Positions 26,227 to 36,401 of a DNA stretch of 64,000 nt are shown in pieces (position 1 is the stretch's first letter; each line of letters starts with the position of its first letter). The translations under genes and the position numbers were made by a program. Where the stretch lies: contig PBLG01000046.1 in assembly GCA_002722315.1 (NCBI GenBank), positions 186,001-250,000 of the forward strand. The letters run 5' to 3'. This DNA comes from Lysobacterales bacterium. GTDB taxonomy: Bacteria > Pseudomonadota > Gammaproteobacteria > Xanthomonadales > Wenzhouxiangellaceae. The notes under the pieces are model-generated. The model saw only the letters and a program-made list of their open reading frames with translations, was not told where the DNA came from and made no database searches.

Positions 26227-27213
26227 ATGCGATTGCATTCGTTCATTGCCGCCACGGTCCTGTGGGCGTGTTGCGCCGGGCAGGTCCTGGCCGAATCGGT
26301 AGAGCAGTGGCTGGTGCGCATGGATCATGCGGTGGCATCGATCAGCTATCGCGGCACGCTGGTGAGCACCGGCAGCGATCGGATCGATACGATGCGGGTA
26401 CTTCACCGGGTCGACGATGGTGGTGTGCGTGAGCGCATCTACGCGCTCGACGGGCCGCCGCGCGAAGTCTTGCGAGATCGCGACCAGGTTCGCTGCCTGG
26501 TGTCGGGACAGGCGTCGCTGATCGTGGACAATCCTTTCCCGACCAGCCTGTTGCCGAGGATTCCGCTGAAGGAGATCCTGGGGCCGGATTCGGTTTACCG
26601 GGTCCGCCTGATCGGCACGGGTCGGGTCGCCGCGCGCAATGCCAGGATCGTCGAGATCCTGCCGCTGGACCAGTATCGTTACGGCCGCCGGCTCTGGTTG
26701 GACAAGGACACCGGAATGCTGCTGCGGTCCGTGGTCTTCGCGCCCGACGGCGCGATCGTCGAAAAGCTCAGCTTCGTCGAGATCGAAATCGGCGCATCGA
26801 TTTCCGATGCCGAGCTCGAGAGCGACCTCGAAAACCCCTCCCAGGTGACGCGCTACCAGATCGGCAATGCCGGGGAAGGAGAATTCGCCTCCAGCAAGAC
26901 GCCGCTCTGGCTGCCCGAGTCGCTGCCCAAGGGCTTCCGGCTGACCTCGGTCGGGCACGGCGGCAGCGACGACCAGCGATACGAGCATCTGCTTTTCAGC
27001 GACGGTCTTTCGAGCTTTTCCATTTACATCGAATTCGAGCGCAGCGCCGGCATCTCCGAGCGGATCGAATCGCGCGGCGCAATGCATATCTATACCGGGA
27101 GCATAGACGGCAACCTGGTTACGGTGGTCGGAGAGGTGCCGGCGCCGACCGTTCGTCTGATCGGGCGCCACCTGCGCAGGCTGCAAGTGCCGATTCTTCG
27201 GCACCTGGACTGA
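26227..27213 (+). CDS. rseB: Sigma-E regulatory periplasmic protein RseB (MucB)
   Basis: Periplasmic sensor that protects RseA from cleavage and responds to lipid or lipopolysaccharide intermediates. From ATG 26227 it is 328 residues with a Sec signal peptide (LHSFIAATVLWACCAGQVLA). A GTG at 26221 overlapping the rseA stop would add two residues and is an alternative. The N-terminal lipid-binding LolA-like domain includes SYRGTLVSTG, and the MucB/RseB C-terminal domain includes WLPESLPKGFRLT and HLLFSDGLSSFSIYIE, both typical of the family. Confidence 0.93.
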   Translation: MRLHSFIAATVLWACCAGQVLAESVEQWLVRMDHAVASISYRGTLVSTGSDRIDTMRVLHRVDDGGVRERIYALDGPPREVLRDRDQVRCLVSGQASLIVDNPFPTSLLPRIPLKEILGPDSVYRVRLIGTGRVAARNARIVEILPLDQYRYGRRLWLDKDTGMLLRSVVFAPDGAIVEKLSFVEIEIGASISDAELESDLENPSQVTRYQIGNAGEGEFASSKTPLWLPESLPKGFRLTSVGHGGSDDQRYEHLLFSDGLSSFSIYIEFERSAGISERIESRGAMHIYTGSIDGNLVTVVGEVPAPTVRLIGRHLRRLQVPILRHLD

Positions 27214-27227
27214 ACGGGACCCGGCCG

Positions 27228-27734
27228 ATGAAGGACGCGGGTCTCATCTGGCAGATTGCCGTCGTCAGGCGTGACGAGGCCGGGTCCGAATGGCTGGAAT
27301 TCGATGATCCCGGAGGCTGCAGCAAATGCCGCCGCGGGACCGGTTGCGGCGCGGCTTTGTTCAGCCGGCTTTTTGCGCGGCCCGACGCCCGCGTGCCCAT
27401 GCCGGACGACAAGGCCATACCGGCCGGTCGCCTGGTCAGGGTCGGGCTGGATCCGCGCTGGCTGCTGCTGGCGGCGACGACAACCTATCTTCTGCCGGTC
27501 ATCGGTTTTGTCGCCGGCGCCCTGGTTGCCGACCGGACGCTGCCCGCAAACGATGCGGCGGCGCTGGTTTCGGGCATTGCGTTCGCGCTGCTCGCGGCAT
27601 TGCCTGCACGCGGCCCGATGAAGCTGATCGGCAGACCGGGACTCGTGCTCGTCGAGCTGAACCAGGGCCTTGAATCGAAGGGCCGGCACCTTGAAAGGCG
27701 GGACGATAGCGGCCACCTCTCAAGGCAGGATTAA
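27228..27734 (+). CDS. rseC: SoxR-reducing/sigma-E regulator RseC family protein
   Basis: Inner-membrane protein of the RseC/MucC family, 168 residues. The N-terminus holds the cysteine cluster C31, C34 and C40 (GGCSKCRRGTGCG), which in the family is a candidate redox or metal site. Two membrane helices follow (about residues 79-97 and 109-127). Its place between rseB and the DegP-like protease matches the algU-mucABCD order of Pseudomonas. The molecular role of the family is not well settled. Confidence 0.87.
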   Translation: MKDAGLIWQIAVVRRDEAGSEWLEFDDPGGCSKCRRGTGCGAALFSRLFARPDARVPMPDDKAIPAGRLVRVGLDPRWLLLAATTTYLLPVIGFVAGALVADRTLPANDAAALVSGIAFALLAALPARGPMKLIGRPGLVLVELNQGLESKGRHLERRDDSGHLSRQD

Positions 27735-27800
27735 GTGAACGCCGGTTGGCCCTGGGCCGCCGGGAATTGTCATACGGATTCAGGAAAAAGGGTTACATCA

Positions 27801-29204
27801 ATGTTCAAGGTAAATTCAAGAACGCTACTCGTTGCGCTGCTTGTGTTGTTCGCGCTGGATCTGCGCGCGGCGCCGGCGGACTTCGTCGATATCGTCGAGG
27901 CAAGCGTGCCGGCCGTGGTCAACATCGAGACGACCCGGTTCGGCGAACGCCCGGACCCCGAGGTCCAGCGCGGGCAGATGCCCGAGGACATGCCCGAATT
28001 GTTCCGCAGGTTCTTCGAGCCTTACGGAGAAGGTCCGCGCGGACGGCCGGATCGGCGGGGCGGCGGTTCCGGTTTCATCGTGCGCGAGGATGGCCTGATC
28101 ATCACGAACCATCACGTCATCGAGGACGCCGACGAAATCATCGTGCGGCTGGCCGACCGCCGGGAGTTCGTTGCCGAACTCGTCGGATCGGACGCCGAAA
28201 CCGACGTGGCGGTATTGCGTATCGACGCCGAAGACCTGCCGACGCTCGACTACGGAGATTCCTCGGCATTGCGGCCGGGTGAATGGGTGATCGCCATCGG
28301 GTCGCCTTTCCAGTTCGAGCAAAGCGTCGCCGCCGGCATCGTCAGCGCCAAGGGCAGGACCCAGGGGCAGCAGCAGTACGTCCCGTTCATCCAGTCCGAC
28401 GTGGCGATCAACCGCGGCAACTCCGGCGGCCCCCTGATCAACACCGACGGCAAGGTCGTGGGCATCAATTCGTGGATCCTGAGTTCCAGCGGCGGCAACA
28501 TCGGGCTGTCGTTCTCGATCCCGATCGAAACGGCCTCCAGCACCATCGACCAGTTGCTCGAATTCGGACGCGTCTCGCGCGGCTACCTCGGCGTCGGCAT
28601 CCAGAGCGTCGATCGTGAGCGCGCCGATGCGCTGGGCCTCGACCGCCCCGTGGGCGCCCTGGTCAACCGTGTAGAACCGGGCAGCGCCGCGGAGCGTGCC
28701 GGGATCGAAGTGGGCGATGTGATTCTCGAGGTCAACGGTCGGAACATCGAAGTGTTTTCCGATCTTCCGCCTGTCGTCGGCTCGGTCCGCCCGGGCGAGG
28801 AGGTCAGCCTGACCATCTCTCGCTGGGGCGAGACGCAGGAACTGACGGTCGAGCTGGACGAGCGCGACGAGGACCAGCAGACCAGCGACCGCGGCGAAAC
28901 GCGGGACGTCGAACCGACCAACGCGCTGGGACTTTCGGTGGAAGAACTCAGCGACGATCAGCTTCGCCGTGCCGAAGGCATCGACGGCGGTCTGATGGTC
29001 ACGGCCGTGGACAGCGACAATGCCTACCGGGCCGGAATCCGCCGAGGCGACGTGATCCGCATGATCAACAATCAGCAGGTCAGAACGCTGGAGGATTTCG
29101 AAGCGATTGTCGAGGATATCGAGCCGGGTCGCTCCGTGGCCCTGCTGGTCTGGCGTAACGGAACGACCCAGTTCGTTGCCTATACGCCGGAGGGCGAGGA
29201 GTAG
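27801..29204 (+). CDS. mucD: Periplasmic serine protease MucD/DegP family
   Basis: HtrA-type protease and chaperone that degrades misfolded envelope proteins and dampens the RpoE response. From ATG 27801 it is 467 residues with a signal peptide ending near LRAAPA; the longer upstream start is not conserved. The catalytic triad is His105 (NHHVIED), Asp135 (ETDVAVL) and Ser208 (RGNSGGPL). Two PDZ domains follow (about 285-360 and 390-460, the latter with [14 protein letters not shown]). It ends the rpoE operon; the hairpin at 29261-29295 may end its transcript. Confidence 0.95.
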   Translation: MFKVNSRTLLVALLVLFALDLRAAPADFVDIVEASVPAVVNIETTRFGERPDPEVQRGQMPEDMPELFRRFFEPYGEGPRGRPDRRGGGSGFIVREDGLIITNHHVIEDADEIIVRLADRREFVAELVGSDAETDVAVLRIDAEDLPTLDYGDSSALRPGEWVIAIGSPFQFEQSVAAGIVSAKGRTQGQQQYVPFIQSDVAINRGNSGGPLINTDGKVVGINSWILSSSGGNIGLSFSIPIETASSTIDQLLEFGRVSRGYLGVGIQSVDRERADALGLDRPVGALVNRVEPGSAAERAGIEVGDVILEVNGRNIEVFSDLPPVVGSVRPGEEVSLTISRWGETQELTVELDERDEDQQTSDRGETRDVEPTNALGLSVEELSDDQLRRAEGIDGGLMVTAVDSDNAYRAGIRRGDVIRMINNQQVRTLEDFEAIVEDIEPGRSVALLVWRNGTTQFVAYTPEGEE

Positions 29205-29246
29205 GCGACCCCGCAAACGATGCCGGGGTAGCAACCGCGCACCGGC

Positions 29247-29295
29247 TATAATGAACGAGTGCCGCCACTGGCCCGATCCGGTGGCGGCCTTGTTT
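29247..29295 (+). terminator. Hairpin plus T-rich tail directly after a TATAAT hexamer
   Basis: GCCGCCAC at 29261-29268 pairs with GTGGCGGC at 29281-29288 and is followed by CTTGTTT, a reasonable intrinsic terminator for the mucD transcript. A perfect TATAAT at 29247-29252 lies immediately upstream, without a convincing -35. If it is a promoter, for example for lepA, the hairpin would form the extreme 5' end of that RNA. Terminator function is the safer reading. Confidence 0.55.
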
Positions 29296-29406
29296 AATGC
29301 ACGGACCGGTCCGCTTGCGCCTTTTGCAGTGCCGGATGATCGAAGCGGTCCTGTTCTTCGCCGGCGCCCTGGCCCGGTTCACTGCTCACTCGACCAAGAT
29401 GCCCCG

Positions 29407-31209
<1,803 letters not shown>

Positions 31210-31267
31210 CCGGAACCGATGTTCTCGATCGGACCAAAATAAAACGTAATAACGAATCGGAACTGAT

Positions 31268-32074
31268 ATGCAACTGGATTTCGCGCTGATCATCACCACC
31301 CTGACGCTGGTTGCCGGCGTCATCTGGACGCTGGACAGGTTCTGGTTGCGCAAGCGCCGCGCCGACCGCCTCGCTCGCGGAGAAATCGCGAGCGACGAGC
31401 CGTCCCGCGCGGTCGAATACGGGCGCTCGTTCTTCCCCTTGCTGCTGATCGTGCTGGTATTTCGATCGTTCATCTTCGAGCCGTTCAAGATCCCTTCGGG
31501 CTCGATGCAGCCGGCGCTGCTGATCGGCGATTTCATCGTCGTCTCGAAGTTCTCCTATGGCCTGCGCCTGCCCGTGCTCAATACCAGGATAGTCGATATG
31601 GGCAAACCGGAGCGGGGCGAGGTGTTCGTGTTCAGGTCGGTAGAAGAAAAAGGCGTCAACATGATCAAACGGGTCATCGGACTCCCCGGCGATACGATCA
31701 CCTATCGAAACAAGGTGGTCTACATCAACGGCGAGCCGGCGCCGCAGGAGTTGGTCGGCCCGTGGATCGGGCAGGGGATCAACCGGAATCCGCCGGGCAG
31801 CAATCCACAGCTCAGGACGGAAGATCTCGGCGAGGTGACGCACGAAATCCTTGTCTATCCGAGCCGACCTTCATCGAGGCCGCAGAGTTGGGTGGTCCCC
31901 GAGGGACACTATTTCGCCATGGGCGACAATCGGGATCGCTCGCATGACAGCCGCGGCTGGGGATTCGTCCCGGAAGATCACCTGGTGGGGCGAGCCGTGC
32001 GAATCTGGATGCATTGGGACTGCGCCAGCGGCTTCTGTATCGATTTCTCGCGAATTGGTGATAAGATTCAGTAG
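31268..32074 (+). CDS. lepB: Signal peptidase I
   Basis: Inner-membrane protease that removes Sec and Tat signal peptides. It is 268 residues with two N-terminal membrane segments (about 5-25 and 55-72). The Ser-Lys dyad is Ser79 (in PSGSMQP) and Lys134 (MIKRVIGLPGD); their 55-residue spacing equals that of the E. coli enzyme. Box E is GDNRDRSHDSRGWGFVPE. It is between lepA and the DUF4845-rnc-era genes. Confidence 0.96.
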   Translation: MQLDFALIITTLTLVAGVIWTLDRFWLRKRRADRLARGEIASDEPSRAVEYGRSFFPLLLIVLVFRSFIFEPFKIPSGSMQPALLIGDFIVVSKFSYGLRLPVLNTRIVDMGKPERGEVFVFRSVEEKGVNMIKRVIGLPGDTITYRNKVVYINGEPAPQELVGPWIGQGINRNPPGSNPQLRTEDLGEVTHEILVYPSRPSSRPQSWVVPEGHYFAMGDNRDRSHDSRGWGFVPEDHLVGRAVRIWMHWDCASGFCIDFSRIGDKIQ

Positions 32075-32164
32075 TAAGCGCCTGATATGGGTGTGATTAT
32101 GCTGCCCGAACCTGAGGGGAGGTGGCGGGTGAGTCAGGGTCTGGACGAATCGGGAGAACCGTCA

Positions 32165-32524
32165 ATGATTTCTACGCAACGCGGCATGACGCTGATCGGG
32201 TTTCTAATTGTGCTGTCGGTGGCGCTGTTCGTTGCCTACATTGCAATGAAGCTTGTGCCCATCTATCTCAACCACTACTCGGTGGTGTCCTCGATGAAAA
32301 GCCTGGCGGCCGAGCCGGACGCCGCCAACATGTCCGAGGCCCGATTGCGCGACCTGCTCTCACGAAAATTCTCGACCAGCTACGTCAAGCACGTGAACGC
32401 GCGCGATATCGAAATCATTCGGGGTACCGGGGTCGAGATCGTGGCCGAGTACGAGGTGCGCGAGGATCTGATCGGCAATCTCGACGCGGTAGTCACATTC
32501 AAGCGTGTCCAACCCCTCAACTGA
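32165..32524 (+). CDS. DUF4845 membrane-anchored protein
   Basis: Small protein (119 residues) conserved between lepB and rnc in many gammaproteobacteria, with unknown function. The ATG at 32165 gives MISTQRGMTLIGFLIVLSV; an earlier start at 32087 adds unconserved residues. The N-terminus looks like a type IV pilin-type leader (QRGMTLIGFL) leading into a single membrane helix (about 8-28). A small periplasmic alpha/beta domain follows. Its end overlaps the rnc start by 20 bases. Confidence 0.8.
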   Translation: MISTQRGMTLIGFLIVLSVALFVAYIAMKLVPIYLNHYSVVSSMKSLAAEPDAANMSEARLRDLLSRKFSTSYVKHVNARDIEIIRGTGVEIVAEYEVREDLIGNLDAVVTFKRVQPLN

Positions 32525-33206
32525 CATTCAACGGTTTTCGACGCTAAAGGGGCTCGGTTACGAATTCCGACGCGGCGATCTGCTGCGACTGGCGTTGACG
32601 CATCGCAGCTGCGGCAACCCGAACAACGAGCGTCTCGAGTTCCTCGGCGACGGCGTGCTCAACATGGTCGTCGCCGAGCTTCTGTTCCATGCCCGCCCGG
32701 ACGTTCCCGAAGGCGATCTTTCCCGGCTTCGAGCCCGAATCGTGCGCGAGCGGACGCTGGCCGAAGTCGCGCGATCGCTTCAGCTCGGCGACCATGTTCT
32801 GCTGGGTCCCGGGGAGCTCAAGAGCGGCGGCTTCCTGCGCGATTCCATTCTTGCCGACGCGCTGGAGGCGGTCATCGGGGCGGTGTTTCTCGACGGCGGA
32901 TTCGATGCGGCCCGAGAGCTGGTCGAAAGGCTGATGACGGCTCGCATCCAGGCATTGCCCGATGCAGAGGCGCTCAAGGACCCCAAGACCCGGCTGCAGG
33001 AGCTGCTCCAGGCGCGCGCCTTCAAGTTGCCGGAGTACCAGGTGATCGACGAGAGCGGCGCCGATCACGACCGGACATTTACCGTCGTATGCAGGGTCGA
33101 GATTCTGGATGAGCCGATACAGGCCACCTCGACTTCCCGAAGAAAGGCCGAGCAGGCCGCCGCACAGCGCGCAATCGAAACGATTTCCCACAGAGAATCC
33201 GAATGA
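32505..33206 (+). CDS. rnc: Ribonuclease III
   Basis: Double-strand-specific endoribonuclease for rRNA and mRNA processing. It starts with GTG at 32505, inside the previous gene, and is 233 residues. The signature NNERLEFLGDGVLN is near residue 40. The second acidic site is in DSILADALEAVIGAVFLDGG, and a C-terminal dsRNA-binding domain ends with TSRRKAEQAAAQRAI. It overlaps era by 4 bases (ATGA), the universal rnc-era coupling. Confidence 0.97.
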   Translation: MSNPSTDIQRFSTLKGLGYEFRRGDLLRLALTHRSCGNPNNERLEFLGDGVLNMVVAELLFHARPDVPEGDLSRLRARIVRERTLAEVARSLQLGDHVLLGPGELKSGGFLRDSILADALEAVIGAVFLDGGFDAARELVERLMTARIQALPDAEALKDPKTRLQELLQARAFKLPEYQVIDESGADHDRTFTVVCRVEILDEPIQATSTSRRKAEQAAAQRAIETISHRESE

Positions 33207-34102
33207 ACGAACCCGAGCAGTCCCGCAGTGGCACCGTCGCACTGTTTGGTCGTCCCAACGCGGGCAAGTCGACGCTTCTGAACAGGCTTGTAGGCGAGCG
33301 CGTTTCCATCGTCACGCACAAGCCGCAGACCACCCGGCACCGCGTCACCGGCATCGTCAATCGTCCCGGCGGACAATTGGTGCTGGTGGACACGCCGGGG
33401 CTGCACCGCAGACGCGACCATGCACTCAATCGGCACCTCAATCGGGTCGCCGCCGAGGCGCTGCGCGGCGTCGACCTGGCCGTGCTGGTGATCGACGCGA
33501 CCGGTCCGACCGAGGAGGACGAAGCCGCGGCCCGTGCGGTGGTGCAGGCCGGCGTCGATTGCGTGCTGGCATTCAACAAGATCGACAGGGTCAAGCTGAG
33601 GTCGGATCTGCTGCCGCTGGCCGAATCATGGGCGGCCCGGGTCAATCCGGTAGAGGTCTTCTTCGTTTCGGCGCTCAAGGGCGACGGTATCGACGAACTT
33701 GCCGACGGCTTGATCAGGCACCTGCCTGCACAGCCGCCGCTGTTTCCGCCGGACGAATTCACCACCGAGTCGTCGCGTTTCCTGGCCGCCGAGATCGTGC
33801 GCGAGCAGCTGCTCGAGAATCTCCACCAGGAAGTGCCCTACGGCACCACGGTGGTCATCGAATCGTTCGAGGAAGAACCGCGCAGATATCGGATCGGGGC
33901 GCTGATACTGGTGGCCGAGAAGCGCCACAAGGGCATGGTCATCGGGCAGGGCGCCCAGACCCTCAAACGCATCGGCATGCGGGCGCGCAAGGCTATGGAA
34001 GCACTGTTCGAGACGCCGGTACACCTGGATCTCACCGTCCGGGTCGAGGAAGGCTGGACCGATCGCGAAGCAGACTTCGGCAGGCTCGGTTACCACCGTT
34101 GA
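33203..34102 (+). CDS. era: Ribosome-assembly GTPase Era
   Basis: GTPase that binds 16S rRNA and helps mature the 30S subunit. It is 299 residues. G1 is GRPNAGKSTL near residue 15, G2 TTRHRVTGI, G3 DTPGLH and G4 NKIDRVK. The C-terminal KH domain includes HKGMVIGQGAQTLKRIG. It overlaps rnc at its start and recO at its end. Confidence 0.98.
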   Translation: MNEPEQSRSGTVALFGRPNAGKSTLLNRLVGERVSIVTHKPQTTRHRVTGIVNRPGGQLVLVDTPGLHRRRDHALNRHLNRVAAEALRGVDLAVLVIDATGPTEEDEAAARAVVQAGVDCVLAFNKIDRVKLRSDLLPLAESWAARVNPVEVFFVSALKGDGIDELADGLIRHLPAQPPLFPPDEFTTESSRFLAAEIVREQLLENLHQEVPYGTTVVIESFEEEPRRYRIGALILVAEKRHKGMVIGQGAQTLKRIGMRARKAMEALFETPVHLDLTVRVEEGWTDREADFGRLGYHR

Positions 34103-34800
34103 GTCGGGTCGATCGCGAGGCGGTTTTCGTTCTCCATCGAAGGGCGTGGCGCGACACCAGCCTGATCATCGAATTGCTGAGCCGGACACACGGTCGAATC
34201 GCCGGCGTCGCGCGCGGCGCACGCAGCGCCAGGTCGGCTTTTTTCGGACTGAGCGAGCCGTTTCGCGCGCTGGAGGCATCGTGGACGCGGCGTGGGGAAA
34301 TGGCCACGCTCACCGGCCTCGACCCGGCGGGTCCGGCCAGGCGGCTCTCCGGTCGTGCCATGTGGTGCGGGCTTTACGCCAACGAGTTGGTGCTTCGGCT
34401 GACCCCGAGGGACGATCCCGATGCGGATATCTTCGACGCCTACGCGAGGCTTCTGCCCGAACTGGCGATTCCGGCGCGCCAGAGCAATGCGCTCAGACGT
34501 TTCGAACTGGCCTTGCTGCAAGCGATTGGGGTGGCGCCGGACCTGGCTTTCAGCGGCGAGTCGGGCGAACCTGTTGCGGCCGGCATGCGATACCGGGTGG
34601 ATCCGGTTGGCGGACCGGTGCCGGTCGCCGACCACCGGGACGGTATCCAGGGCTCGGTACTGCTTGCCCTGGCCGACGGCCGGGACGTGCCAGCCGGTGA
34701 CGACGCCGCGGCGCTGCGCTTGATGCGAAAATTGATCGAACATCAACTCGACGGGCGAAAGCTCAATACGCCGGCTTTTTTTCGGGAGAATCCGTCATGA
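34099..34800 (+). CDS. recO: DNA repair protein RecO
   Basis: Recombination mediator that loads RecA with RecR. The start appears to be TTG at 34099, overlapping the era stop by 4 bases (TTGA) and giving 233 residues, the family length. No closer ATG or GTG exists before the conserved OB fold ([23 protein letters not shown]). The central helical segment [16 protein letters not shown] is typical. A cysteine zinc finger is absent, as in other gammaproteobacterial RecO. It overlaps pdxJ by 4 bases. Confidence 0.92.
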   Translation: MSRVDREAVFVLHRRAWRDTSLIIELLSRTHGRIAGVARGARSARSAFFGLSEPFRALEASWTRRGEMATLTGLDPAGPARRLSGRAMWCGLYANELVLRLTPRDDPDADIFDAYARLLPELAIPARQSNALRRFELALLQAIGVAPDLAFSGESGEPVAAGMRYRVDPVGGPVPVADHRDGIQGSVLLALADGRDVPAGDDAAALRLMRKLIEHQLDGRKLNTPAFFRENPS

Positions 34801-35549
34801 CCAGACAATTTCCTGCGCCGCTTCTCGGCGTCAACATCGACCACGTGGCAACGATCAGGCAGGCGCGCGGCACCTTCTATCCCTCAGTCCTGGAGGCCGC
34901 GAGCGTTGCCGAGGCGCACGGCGCGGACCTGATCACGGTCCACCTGCGCGAGGATCGTCGACATATCCAGGATCGCGATGTATCCGCGCTGGTCGAACAG
35001 TCGCGAACCCGCCTGAATCTCGAGATGGCAATGACCGATTCCATGCTTGACTTCGCCCTGTCGCATCGCCCGGAGGATGTCTGCCTGGTGCCCGAGCGAC
35101 GCATGGAGCTGACCACCGAGGGCGGGCTGGACGTGGCCGGGCGAAGAGCCGAGGTGACGCGCTTCTGCAAGGCACTCGACGCAGCCGGGATCCGCGTTTC
35201 GCTGTTCGTCGATCCCGAGCCCGAGCAGATCGAAGCGGCCGGCGAGTGCGGGGCGCCGGTGATCGAGATTCACACTGGCGCCTATGCCAACGCCGAAGAC
35301 AAGAGCAGGTCGCAGGCGGAGCTGGAGCGTATCGCCGAAGCCGCGGCGCTGGCGGGCGCCGGTGGGCTGGTGGTCAACGCGGGTCACGGGCTGCACTATG
35401 AGAACATCTTCGACGTCGTCGCGCTCGACCTGATCCGGGAATTCAACATCGGTCATTCGATCATCGCCCGCGCCATTTTTACCGGACTGGGCGCCGCGGT
35501 CGCAGAGATGAAACGGTGCCTGGTAGCAGGTGCCGGCAACGAAGCATGA
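34797..35549 (+). CDS. pdxJ: Pyridoxine 5'-phosphate synthase PdxJ
   Basis: Final ring-closing enzyme of the DXP-dependent vitamin B6 pathway; it condenses 1-deoxyxylulose 5-phosphate with 3-amino-2-oxopropyl phosphate. It is 250 residues. [21 protein letters not shown] opens the barrel, [14 protein letters not shown] is the phosphate and catalytic region, and [11 protein letters not shown] the C-terminal loop. It ends the lepA-pdxJ run. The following 60 bases are GC-rich and palindromic. Confidence 0.97.
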   Translation: MTRQFPAPLLGVNIDHVATIRQARGTFYPSVLEAASVAEAHGADLITVHLREDRRHIQDRDVSALVEQSRTRLNLEMAMTDSMLDFALSHRPEDVCLVPERRMELTTEGGLDVAGRRAEVTRFCKALDAAGIRVSLFVDPEPEQIEAAGECGAPVIEIHTGAYANAEDKSRSQAELERIAEAAALAGAGGLVVNAGHGLHYENIFDVVALDLIREFNIGHSIIARAIFTGLGAAVAEMKRCLVAGAGNEA

Positions 35550-35609
35550 TTTCGCTGTTGGGGCCGGGAGGGCGCGGCGCCCCGGCGCGATCGCGTGCCC
35601 GGCGGTCGC

Positions 35610-36383
35610 TCAGTCCGGCTGTGCAGCCCTGATCGACTGGCGGGTGCTCTCTACCGTTCTTATCCAGTTGAGATAAAGGCTGCCGGGAGAGCTGTCCAGG
35701 TCGCTGCGCAACGACGCCTCCAGCGATGCGCAGGCCTTCTCCAGCCGGGTTGCGCCCGAGTAGCCGCAGGCGCCTGTCCATTGGTGAAGGCATTCCGCCG
35801 CTTCCTCGAAGCGTCCGGTCGCGATGGCCCGGTCCAGCGATTCGAGATGCTGGTCGATCTCGACCGCCAGCGCCTCGCGCATCTGGCGCGCGCGCCTGGG
35901 GCTTCCGCAGGCGCGGGCGGCCCGGGCATCGTCGAGCAGCAGTGCACGTCGCTCGGCAGGATTCTCGATCTCGGTAAAGCCGTCGCGGCCGGCAACCACC
36001 CGCTGAATCGTCAGCAGAAGCAGCCCCGGTGCGACCGGCTTGCTCAGGAAACCGTGAAATCCGGCGTTGCGCAGACGTTCCCGCTCTTCGGGACGGCTGT
36101 CGGCGGTCAGCGCAATGACGCGGGTCGCCAGGCCGTCCCCGGCCTGGCGGCAAATGCGCTCCCAGGCCGTCAGCCCATCCATGTCCGGCATGTGCAGATC
36201 CATCAGCACGATGTCGAATTGCCGATTTCTACAGCGTTCGACGGCCTCGAAGCCGCTGGCCGCCAGTTCCAGCGAAGCCACTGCGGGGCCTAGCGCGGCC
36301 CGTATGAAATCACGATTGATTTCGTGGTCGTCCACCGCCAGCACGGCGAGACCTTCGATTTCCCTGCTGCCCCGGTTGCTCAT
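35610..36383 (-). CDS. Stand-alone receiver-HPt phosphorelay protein (BarA/GacS C-terminal type)
   Basis: A 257-residue protein with a response-regulator receiver domain (acid pocket Asp18/Asp19, phospho-acceptor Asp62 in LMDLHMPDMDG, Thr93, Lys115) joined to a histidine phosphotransfer domain. The HPt segment HQWTGACGYSGATRLEKAC (phospho-His200) closely resembles the HPt of BarA/GacS. No kinase domain is present and none is in the window, so it must receive phosphate from another kinase. Its start codon is only 18 bases from the divergent ydbH-like start, leaving almost no room for promoters. The start at 36383 gives a normal receiver N-terminus. Confidence 0.85.
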   Translation of the reverse strand: MSNRGSREIEGLAVLAVDDHEINRDFIRAALGPAVASLELAASGFEAVERCRNRQFDIVLMDLHMPDMDGLTAWERICRQAGDGLATRVIALTADSRPEERERLRNAGFHGFLSKPVAPGLLLLTIQRVVAGRDGFTEIENPAERRALLLDDARAARACGSPRRARQMREALAVEIDQHLESLDRAIATGRFEEAAECLHQWTGACGYSGATRLEKACASLEASLRSDLDSSPGSLYLNWIRTVESTRQSIRAAQPD

Positions 36384-36401
36384 GGCCCACAATATAACCC
36401 G

